64,000 bases of DNA from Spodoptera frugiperda (lineage: Eukaryota; Arthropoda; Insecta; Lepidoptera; Noctuidae): contig NC_064234.1 in the NCBI RefSeq assembly GCF_023101765.2, forward strand, positions 1,736,001-1,800,000, in the 5' to 3' direction. Of this stretch, positions 1-9,926 are shown one piece after another (position 1 is the stretch's first letter; each line of letters starts with the position of its first letter). The translations under genes were made by a program, and so were the position numbers. The notes below the pieces were generated by a model. It was given only the letters and a program-made list of their open reading frames with translations. It ran no database searches and was not told the origin of the DNA.

Positions 1-1
1 A

Positions 2-3000
2 AGTCAGTTTATAGTAGACAAACCGAAACCTACAAAAGTTAATTATGCTGATTTCAAAAATGCTCCCGGAGCTAATCTTGCTTTCTTCGACGAGAAAGAT
101 TACTGTTGTCTTGGTCATGAGGATAAACCTCCTGAATCCAAATATAAATCTCCCGAGACTTGTCCTGACATTGATTTCATAATCGATTATGTGAGAAAGA
201 TCATTGTATCTTGCAATGATAATATGAGAATGTTAACACCTCGCCCTACAATAAGGCCGCGGGTGAAAGCGACAGACATTGACAGATTTTGTTATTGTCG
301 AGAAACAAGGTGGCCTGAGGGAACATTCGCTGAACGATTTAAAAATGAGGTACAAACTACTCCGTGCCCCATTTGTATTGATAGTGGTAAAAAGCCTAAG
401 ATTGCCCATGGCGGTACGTTTGATATTGCTAATATTCGAGGTCCGTGCGGTAAACCAGAATGCAGAATTGCGAGGGATATAAGGGCTTACATTGAAAACC
501 TTGTTGACGAGGACAATGCAGAATTTAATCTCGATGATCTTATAGGGCCCTGTGGTAGTAAGAAATGTACATTAGTGTCACAGATTCAAGACTTTTTGCG
601 GCATGAAGGTATCTTTACGCACGGAGCAACGCTCGAAGGAACATCTACACAGTGCGCTTGTGTAGAAAAAATGAAACAATCACTTACTAAAAGATCATCA
701 TGTGAATCCATTTGTAGTAAGGATTGTCAAAATAATTCAAGTGATGGAAGTATATGTGATGGAGAAGGCTGTCCTTTCAACAAAACTGATAAAAAAGTAT
801 ATGACGTATATTATTTTACAGTCGAATATGATTTCGAACGTCAGGCTAACAAAAGTCCTGACACTAAAAGCACTGATGGCAATGAGTCTGACAAATCTGA
901 TAAATCGTCTAAGTCGAAATATAAATTTTGTGGTCCGGAATGTCCAAGTAGAAAAGATTCTCTCGATAAAATTACCTGCTCTAAATCAGCATGCTTAACC
1001 GGTAATGAACAAAATGACGAACCAGCAGCTTCACGTTGCACCTTACCAGTATGTACTCATGTACGTGAATTTCCTCCCAGTCCAGCAGACAGTAACATAG
1101 AAATGAAATTTAATGAACTTCATAATCCTTGTTGCGTAAAGTCTTGCGATGTAGTCGACAGAATAAAGGAATTTATTGCTGAAGGGATGGCAAGGAAGTC
1201 AACTAGTGGACCATGCGTTGTGGGAGATGAAGCAGATCGTGAGTCAGACCCTTGCTATTGTGACTGTGTTTGTACATTCAAGTTTTCAAATAAAACTACT
1301 TATTGTACGGTTTGTGGAGGATACGAGTGTCTAGGAGATGATATGCGAGATCAACCAGATTATATTAAACCTCACCCATGTCCAGTGTATCACAAGTTAT
1401 ACGACAAGAAGTATATAAAAGTTCCGAACCCCTGGCCTGAAGATGACAAGAAGGAGACACAGAGTTCTAAGAGTTCCAAGGGTGGGTCAAGGTCGGGAGA
1501 AAAACTGGGCACTAAAGGAGCTGCCGCGTCGAAAGCTGCAAAAGGAGTAGTTGATAAAAAGGCTGTACCCGATAAAAAAACAGGGCCGATAAAAAAAGAA
1601 GCAAGCGAAGAAAAAATCAAGAAAATGTCAAAGGAATCGGAGGAAGATCTGAGACTGAGGAAAGAAGATAAAAAGAAAAAGGCACCAAAAGATTCATTTC
1701 GAAAAAAAATTGAGAAGAAGAAAGTTTCCAAAAGTTCGGTGTCTGGGATACGTGCGTATTACAATTATTGAAATGTTGATTTATGTGAAATCCCGATATC
1801 AAGGTAATCATGAATATTATCTTACAGCTGGTCAAGTGGTTGTTAAAAAAGAAAGAAAACGTTTCTATCACTATCCTCCAGTGCCAAAACACATGGGATG
1901 GAATTGGGAGGCCGAAGACATACCTGGGATGAAAGTAAGACGTTTGTTGACTACATTTAAAAAATAAGAACTTAATTATATTATTTATTTTTACGTTGTT
2001 CTAGTCTTGGTCAGGTTTTACACTTAAACTTATCTATAATAAGTTTAATTTTATTTTGAAAACTTCAGATATGATATATGAAAATCGAAATTGCTTTATG
2101 AGATAGGATGGCCAATAAACATTTGGTTCCGCTTTTGGACTCGTTGCACCAGAGAAGTAATAACTCTATAGTTGCCAGCTTTTGGAGATTATTTAATGTA
2201 ACCACACTCACACGGCAAAATATAAAGCAGGCGTAGTTTCACGTCACTTTTCTGTGAGTAGGTATCGCACCGGTCAAGCCGGCCGGCCTATTTGTTCAAG
2301 CATGGTGATGCTAATTTGAATCAGTTAGGGAAACGTTGGAAATTAAGTAACACCTGTGCAAAGTACCACCGGGCCGTTAATAGGGATTAATTTAATTGGC
2401 AAGCACCTGGCAAGTAGCAATGTAACTTTTCCCGAGTAATAATGTGTTTTCTAAGAATTTTTAAACACCATTGATACGTACCTATATGGTGAAATGAAAC
2501 GTCTAAATTAAATGAGCCTTAACATTAGCAAGATGATCAATAATATTATAAAGCTGAAGCGTCTTTTAAGTTGAACGTGCTTTTCGGAACTACACAGTGA
2601 TTCGAATTTAAAAATTCTTTTATAAGTTGGCTAATCCATTTATTGAGGAAGGCTATCATCCTGTCAAACAGCCGAACCGAGTAGCTAGCCGTAAATATTC
2701 CTAGTCACTATGCCTGTTAAAATACTTGCAAGATTTTTTAGTAAAACTGTAAAGCTTCTCTCCTCTTTCACGTGCTACAGAATAATTCATAAAAAATATT
2801 ACATATAAAATATAATTTATTGTGTTAAATGAATTTGTAAAAAAGTATTTTATTTTTCATTTTGTTTACGACAATATTTGTATTTTTTTATAGTATCGGC
2901 CCAATTGGAAACCAGGAGCTGCAAATGCTTGTTTGGTTAGAAGGTACAAAGCACAAAGAGAGGGTCAGGATAGTATACTCAAAAAGAAGCGTGCTATGAT

Positions 3001-4528
3001 GCAGCGCAAGAAAAAAATTGAAATGAAACCTACGCTGATTGTTTCGAAACGTGACGGAGAGTACACAGTTCAAATGGAAGTGTTTAAAAAATTTTCCAAG
3101 GAAAGGCTTTTATTTCAATATCCATATGATGAAAAACCGCCTATAATATACACAATAGGAAAAACAGAAGAAGAAAAACGTAACATTCAGAAGCAACGAG
3201 ACAGACGAGAACGCAGGGAGACTCGAAGAAAGAGCAGACTATTGCAGTCTACATTTAGGGACAGATGTCAAGAAATTTGTTTGAAAGCATACAATCAAGC
3301 GATTGGTCTGTTACCTTTGCCCAATCCTAATTCACCTTTTTGTCCTTGTAACGACAAACCAGAGTTGAATGTCAGTCCACCCATCGTGGACTCCTGTTCA
3401 TGCTCTGATGTCGCAACCATTTCAAGTAGTGACACAGATAATGACGAGTGGGTTGTAGAATTCACGCCGCCCCTTGCTAGATGGGATGCTAAAGCCAAAC
3501 ACCCACCCACGTTTACTAGCAATGAATGTCAGTATAACTACTTAGATTACAAAGTGAAATTACTTGATAAAACTGGCAATCCCGTGCCGAGGTATTTCAA
3601 AGGCCCAGATGGCAAACAGGAATGTAGTGACTTAGGCGGCTTCTGGAGTCCAAAACATGTTTGGCTGGAAATTAATAAAGATGGATATATTGGACCAGAT
3701 AATCGTTGGGTGCCGATGAGTTTTACCGGACATGACGGATTATACTATTCAGCAGAAGAAGGACACTTTACGGATGCTGCAGGACAAGCATGGAAGATTG
3801 GTGTGGATGGATATATTGACAAGGATGGCATCTGGCAGTTTTATCCTAATAAAAAGAAAGTCCCTAAAAGCACTAAATCAAAGTCAACTGGTACGGGTTC
3901 GGATCGTCGTTCAAAAAAAAAGGGAGCAAAATCACCAGTGAAATCAGCGCATAAAGCAAAAGCTCATGACGCAAGAGCAAGGAGAGAAGAAACTTCATCA
4001 GCAGCAGCAGCAGCAGTAACTTCACCTCTTTCTGTGACAAAATCAAAGATATCAGCGTCGGAGAAAAAGAAAGTGAATAGTCAACAGCCGCCTGTATCAA
4101 CATCACCATTATCGACAACTAGATCCTATAAAGAAAAGAAAACGGTTCATCATGCCCAAAAATCCAGAAACGCCATGGTGATGAGTGCTTCAGTTGGTTA
4201 TGGTGTAAATAAATTTCCACGTTTTATCCCCGTAGACCGTCAAAAGTTCATGGATCCAAGGAAATTGGCTAAATATCGGGAAATTATTGAAAACCTCAGA
4301 GCATACGATGATATAGGAGATTTGGCGCCACCTGTTAGGGCGAATAGAGCTTCAAACACTCCAAGAAAAAAGCCTGCAATGTCTGTGCAACGGTATACGG
4401 TGAGCAGCAGTGAGAGGAAGTCTACGGGCGCGGACAGATCCGTTGGATTCAGAACATCAACCACTTCTTCCCCTTTCTATCATTCGACCATGACTACTAA
4501 ATCGGCAACACAAGAAAGTGTTCGCTAA
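2..4528 (+). CDS. Cys/Lys-rich insect protein, paralogue 1 (5' partial)
   Basis: The reading frame is open from the left edge, so the start lies outside the window. Exons are 2-1751, 1828-1934 and 2894-4528 (1163 residues visible). Donors GTGCGT and GTAAGA and acceptors TTACAG and TTATAG keep phase, and the same intron positions recur in the next gene. Visible parts, in order: a region of spaced CxxC-type cysteines; a block PCYCDCVC...TYCTVCGGYE; a Lys/Ser-rich linker; exon 2 with KHMGWNWEAEDIPGMK; then KPTLIVSKRDGEYTVQME, CQEICLKAYNQAIG, an acidic patch and a Gly/Trp-rich block (GNPVPRYFKGPDGK, DGYIGPDNRW, WQFYPNKK). The C-terminus is basic and Ser-rich. From memory this resembles an insect-only DUF4776/DUF4788-type family, not checked. 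The function is unknown. Paired cysteines suggest metal binding, which is inference. Confidence 0.8.
1935..2893 (+). other. Intron 2 of paralogue 1, with repeat fragment
   Basis: This 959-nt AT-rich intron separates the linker exon from the large last exon; the matching intron of paralogue 2 is only 85 nt. At about 2195-2312 it carries a degenerate piece of repeat family A (see 30633-30953), recognisable by TTTCTGTGAG, the CCGGTCAAGCCGGC core and GTTCAAGCATGG. The insertion probably explains much of the length difference. Confidence 0.6.
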
Positions 4529-4985
4529 TGTTGTACAATTGTTAATATGCTCGCCGACACCAACTCAAAACTATCTTATTAATTGAAACAAAGATTTTTA
4601 TCTAAAATCATTTTGTTGTAAACTAACCAAAACAACAGGAAGTTTATTATTGTCCGTTTCTTACTGAGGTTAATATAAAAATATGAAAAATAACGAAACT
4701 AATTTTTGTCATTATTTTTATATTACACAAAATCAAGTAGGACGTATATAGCCTCTATTGTATAAAAATACCAAAACGTCATCATGGCTGCCTCGATCTT
4801 TCAAAAATGAGAAACGAACAAATTATTCAAAATTTGACAGTTTTTGGCAAGTTGTTAAATTGTAAGTTTTTAATTAAAATAAAATTGTATACATATTTGT
4901 TAAATTCGGGAATATAGGATTTAAATACGTGTTCCGGATTAAATCAAAGTTTACTTGTATCATATTAAGTGTAAATAAAGAAAAA
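4529..4985. other. Spacer between the tandem paralogues
   Basis: This 457-nt AT-rich spacer must hold the 3' end of paralogue 1 and the promoter of paralogue 2. The only clear AATAAA lies at about 4878-4883, close to the next start codon, so either a variant signal is used upstream or the two transcription units nearly touch. No repeat was recognised. Confidence 0.5.
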
Positions 4986-7900
4986 ATGGCTGTGGCGGAT
5001 TCGATGTTTATGTTCGAGATAGTTGTTGAAGAATTGAAAAGTTTAGTCAACTGTAAAGAATTCTGCATTAAAAGCCAATTTGCTGATATATTTAGTATTC
5101 ATCTAGACGATCCCAATGAATATAAATCGAGGTTTTTACCAAAACGAGGTAAAAAAACTGCAAGGAAAATCAAGCAAAGGCGAAGTTCGACTTCAATGAG
5201 GACGTCAGGACAGTCTATTCTATTTGCTAATAATGTGGAATCTTTAGTTTCAAGTATGAAACAGTATCCAATGGAGTTATCACTTTGGAGTAAGATAATT
5301 CCAGATTACAAAATAGGATCTACTCATATTGCATGGAGTTCACCATATTTCGAATATTTGAATAAACTTCACAAGAAACAAGACTCAGTATGTGTCAAAG
5401 GGGAGTATAATGTTTTTGATGAAGTTACTTCAAGGCGCATGGCAATAATAAAACTAAATATTAAATTAAGATATGTGAAAGGCACAGATATATCACAACT
5501 TAAAAATGTAACGCCAGAAAAACAAGAACATGTTGTATCCACTGGGTTTAATTCTAAATGCACAATAACAGATATCACAAGTAATTCGACGAAGACTGGT
5601 ATGGTTAAAGCTTTTTACAAAGGCGAAAAGCGTAAAGTAAAAAAAGATAGTCGTTATAAGCAGGCCAAAAAGGCGGAGTTCAGAGCAATTCAAAAAACTG
5701 ATAACAAAGCCCAAAAGGAAGATATAGAAACTGTCGCAGTTAATAGTACAACTGACAGAAGATTAAATAGTAGAATTGTTTCATTAGTAAGAAGTGATCC
5801 AAATCTGAAAAACAACAATTCAAGTGTTATAAAATCTAAATCATGTTCAAATATAATTCAAGAAAATAAAATCTTAAATTACATTTTCGGTGGTAAGCCC
5901 GCTGGGCCATTTGGAAACCAAGTCTACTGTGTCGGATATTTTACGGTACAAAACGATTTTGCTGATTCTCCTAAGTCTGCACCTTCTGATAAAACTTCGG
6001 AAAAAAGTGTTTCCCGAAAGGGTAGCCCAGTAAAATCTGGATCACCATCACCATCAACGAGCAATCGATCTGATCAATCTGACCAGACAGCACCGAAAGA
6101 AAAATATAAGTTTAGAATATGTGACATTGATTGTCCTGGTAAGAAGTTGCGAAACCTACCCGGAGCACTTAGTGAATGTTCATTAGATTTACCGAAGGAA
6201 GCTTCACACTTGATCACTCTTACAAAATGTGATCGCGTAGACTGTGATGGCAAGAAAACTCGCCAACCACGCACTCCCCCAGACGATGCTGTTTATTTAG
6301 ACTTGGGAGACACTAGAGATTGTTGCGATATTTCTCAAAAAGTAGAGGAAGTGGTGGGAGGGATGAGAGCTAAAATGAAATTTGGTGACGAACCTTGTTA
6401 CTGTGAATGCGAATGTAAATTTGGCTTTATGAAGAAAACAACATTCTGCAAGATATGTGGAGGTTATGAAATTTTTGGTGAAGAATATCCTAAAATACCT
6501 AGATCTGAATTGCCGTTCCCTTGTCCTATTTTCCATAACTTAGTTGACAAAAATAAAATTGGTACTTCTGGAAGTGACACCAAGAGAGAAAAGAAAGAAT
6601 TTGCCGAAGCAAAAAAAGAAAAGAAAGAAGTCACTGATCCCATAAAAGACAGAAAAGACAAGACGGAAATAAAGAAAGATAGAAAGGACAAGTCTGAAGC
6701 TAAGTCAAAAGATAAAAAAGAAGGTATGGAAGGTAATGAACCAAAAAAAGATAAAAGAAAAATTCCTAAGCCAAAAACAACCGTCTTGGAAAGAAAGAGT
6801 TCGGATTCCGATAGAGAGCCAGTAAAAAAAAGCAAAAAGAGCAAAAAGGATAGCAGATTCAAATTTAACTACGGTTATCAAGGTATACGTACGTATTTTA
6901 TCTTTTTTTTTATAAGATATATTTTAGGTATCAGTTGTATAATGAAATTTAATTTCCGTAATTTAATTTCTTACTTAGCTCCGAAAATTGGACACAGTCG
7001 CTGCATGCTGCCTTGTGATGGTACGATTACGACTATGAATGCAGTACCCAAACGTATGGGTTGGTTGTGGAATGCTGAAAATGTACTGGGAATGAAGGTC
7101 TGTATAGCTTTTCTATAGTCCATTGAAGTAAACAAATAGGAATGAAGAATAGAATGTATGTTTTTTTATTTTATTTTTTTAGTACCGTCCGCAATGGAGA
7201 CCTGGTGCGACGAATAGACACGTAGTAAGATTACTTAAAATGGCCAAGAATCCTGGCCAAGTTTTGGCTAAAAAAAGAAAAAAAGACACAGGAAAGGTCA
7301 AGAGACCTTTAAAGCGGCCATTACTTATAGTACACAAGAAGGAAGGCGAATACACTGTGACAATGGAAACGATGAAAAGTTATGCCAAGCCTAGGACGTT
7401 TAATCAACACCCATATGAAGACAAACCTGTAGTTACATACACGATAGGGAGGACATCAGAAGCAAACCTTCAAAAAAGGAAAAGGAAGTTACACAGACAA
7501 AAGATACTGGAGACGCACCAGCGAGAATTTATACAAAGCGCTTTTAGAGATATGTGTCAGGAGATATGTCTCAAAACTTATCAACAAGCTCTTGGCATAC
7601 TACCTCATGCTGAAATTCCTGATTGTCCATGTTACCCAATAAATCCCGGTGCTGACAGAGTCGACTTGGATCGATCCTGTTCTTGCTCTGATGATCATAT
7701 AAAAATTGGTTCAGATACAGATTCTGATGAATGGATTGTCGAATTTACACCACCTTCGGCTAAATTTGATCCAACATACAAATGTAAGAAAGTTGTAACT
7801 ACAGACAATTCAACTCAATATACTTATTTAGACTACAGAGTGAAGCTTTTAGATAGGTATGGTAATCCCGTACCTAGGTTCTTTAAGGGCCCTGATGGGA

Positions 7901-8787
7901 AGCAACTCTGTAGTGACTTAGGTGGATTCTGGGGACCGGATAAAAAGTGGCTCGAGATAAACACGGATGGTTATATAGGACCTGATGAGAGATGGGCTCC
8001 AAACTCTTTTATGGGACCGAACGGAGAAATGGTCGATGCTGAGACAGGGAAATTTCAGTCTGCAGATGGTGCGTGGTTGGTCGTTGGAGTGGATGGATAT
8101 GTCGAAATGGGCAAGTGGAAGTTCTATCCCAAGTCAAGAGCTCCAGCCGCCCCAAAAAAGGAGAGAGCAGGTAAAAAGAAAACTGCTGTAAAGCAGAGAG
8201 AAGAAAGTAAAGGTGCGAAACCATCTGAGGCCACTTGGAGTTGTTTCGGAAGTGTTTCTCCCAAACAATTGTCGAAAATGGGTATAGTTGGGCATGGACA
8301 GGATAAGAAATTATTGCTAAAAAAACTGAGGGACATGTTAGCTCATGGCGAAGACGTCAAAATACCTGAACCAAAAGTAGTTCCAAGGTCTGGAAAGAAA
8401 CCTAAAGGGCGGCGGGGTGCTTCTCATATGCACAATTTTATAGAGAGGAGAAAATGTAAACATGCTACACCATCAAATAAGGGTATCGTTGCGGTAGACG
8501 GACATGGAAATAAGATTTACTTTAGGTTAAAAGATGCGAAAAATAGGAGACCCAAAGATAGGATAACTACACTTACAAGTCAGGGTATTAGTTTGAGTTC
8601 ATTCCACGTCCCATGTTTCCACTCGTTCGTTAGTTCAGAGTTGATGAAGAAGCAGCGATATGATCGCTTGGTGGCCCTCGCCAAGGCGGCGAGCACTGGT
8701 CAAGGTGACGAACATAACCATTCCACCTATTCTTCCCGCGGGCATAACACGGCAAGCACGCAAAATAAATATACGTATGTGGTATAA
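4986..8787 (+). CDS. Cys/Lys-rich insect protein, paralogue 2 (complete)
   Basis: Exons are 4986-6888, 6979-7097 and 7183-8787, giving 1208 residues. The start is the ATG at 4986 in the good context AAAAAATGG; a longer upstream reading would need a GTG. Residues 1-170 (FEIVVEELKSL..., later KLNIKLRYVKGT) alternate hydrophobic residues like a beta-sandwich, possibly C2-like, which is a guess. A Cys block, PCYCECECKF...TFCKICGGYE, lies near residues 467-491, followed by a Lys/Glu/Asp tract to about 622. Exon 2 holds KRMGWLWNAENVLGMK. Exon 3 opens with RPQWRPGA, then PLLIVHKKEGEYTVTME (about 719), CQEICLKTYQQALG, the acidic SDTDSDEWIVEFTPP, and the Gly/Trp block at 887-984. The exon borders match paralogue 1, so this is a tandem duplication. 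The first intron is 90 nt with no in-frame stop. The function is unknown. Confidence 0.82.
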
Positions 8788-8907
8788 TTCTGAGTCCAAG
8801 TGATGCTGTTGGTATAGGTTTAAATGGTGGCAGTTTTAAGTGGTATAATTTATTTGGTTACGTGCTAAGTCAAATTTTGTAACGTTATTTTGTAAGGTAA
8901 ATAGTGA

Positions 8908-8913
8908 AATAAA
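8908..8913 (+). terminator. Polyadenylation signal AATAAA, paralogue 2
   Basis: AATAAA lies 121 nt after the stop codon at 8785-8787 and is followed by a T/G-rich stretch, as expected for a cleavage site. Confidence 0.65.
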
Positions 8914-9311
8914 ATATTTATTGTTGTTCATTGACATTTTTTATTCTAACCCTAGTCCCCTCTTCATGACGCAGACACACTTATTTGGATCATTTAAAGA
9001 TTACTTTTTCTGAAACAAATGATTTTACCAATTTTTTTTATGAAGCTTTTTTCTCAAAGCTTTTATTCTCAAAATTATATTGAAAACACAAACTAAACCT
9101 TCGCTTTATTTTCGTATATTTTTTTATACAATTTTTTATTCGTGCAATAACGTTCACCTACACATAAGCAACTAATTAAATTGAAAATTTAAATAACAGT
9201 AAGCAATAACAAGTAAGTTTTTTTATTTTTATTGTATTTGTTTATTTTTTTTTAAATTTCTGACTATGCAGGTGTAAATAAACGTATTAACGTATTATAA
9301 TTTCATCGTAG
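8914..9311. other. AT-rich spacer before the orphan exon
   Basis: About 400 nt of AT-rich sequence with T-runs. It contains no copy of paralogue exons 1 or 2. It ends in the acceptor TTCATCGTAG at 9302-9311. Confidence 0.55.
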
Positions 9312-9863
9312 GTAAAACAAGGCTGGAGGCCGGGCGCGATATCGAATCAGCTTCTAAAGCAATTGAACAAAGTGAGAATGGAAACGCATCCAGTTGAGAA
9401 AGCTAAGCCTACTAAAAAGACGAAGAAAAGAATAGTAGACAAACCAACCCTCATTATATGCAAGAGAAGGGGGGAGTACCGGGTGGAGATGCAGGTTTCT
9501 CCAGAGGACAGCGAAATGAACATTGACCACTGCAGTCCCTTAATCTACAGGATAAGCAGAGAAGATAACGAAGAAAGGATTGAGAAACGATTAAGAAAAC
9601 GACATCGACTCATTAAAAAAGCCGTGGACGAAGTTTGGGAGGATCCTTACCATCCCGAAGTATGTGAGAAGAGCTGTCTTAAAGCGTATAAGCAAGCGAT
9701 AGGGCAGAGCGATTATAGTCCGGAATGCAACTGTAGTGAGGAGGAACAAGATGATGAGTCATGTAGCTGCTGTGATGGCGAGGACGATGATACTTCCGAT
9801 GCCAGCTCTCTGGACCTTGAATGGGAAATACATTTTTCACCGCCAATCGCGTCCCAATCTTGA
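9312..9863 (+). CDS. Orphan third copy of the family's last exon, shortened
   Basis: From an acceptor (TCGTAG) at 9311 the frame reads VKQGWRPGAISNQLLKQLNK, matching the start of exon 3 in both paralogues (RPNWKPGA and RPQWRPGA) in the same phase 0. It continues with KPTLIICKRRGEYRVEMQV, CEKSCLKAYKQAIGQ, a Cys/Asp-rich patch and LEWEIHFSPPIASQS, then TGA. It stops where the paralogues go on for about 300 more residues, including the Gly/Trp block. No upstream exons lie next to it. It could be an alternative terminal exon of paralogue 2 (donor at 7097 has the matching phase), the end of a gene with distant exons, or a decayed copy. The frame is intact and a poly(A) signal follows, which argues against decay. 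Confidence 0.6.
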   Translation, partial: VKQGWRPGAISNQLLKQLNKVRMETHPVEKAKPTKKTKKRIVDKPTLIICKRRGEYRVEMQVSPEDSEMNIDHCSPLIYRISREDNEERIEKRLRKRHRLIKKAVDEVWEDPYHPEVCEKSCLKAYKQAIGQSDYSPECNCSEEEQDDESCSCCDGEDDDTSDASSLDLEWEIHFSPPIASQS

Positions 9864-9911
9864 TATTGTATTGAAGTCCTATATTCCTTATTTGAAGTGT
9901 TTTAGTTGTGG

Positions 9912-9917
9912 AATAAA
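9912..9917 (+). terminator. Polyadenylation signal AATAAA, orphan exon
   Basis: AATAAA lies 49 nt after the TGA of the orphan exon and only 10 nt before the stop codon of the convergent carrier gene, so the two 3' ends should overlap. Confidence 0.6.
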
Positions 9918-9926
9918 ACGCAAGTG

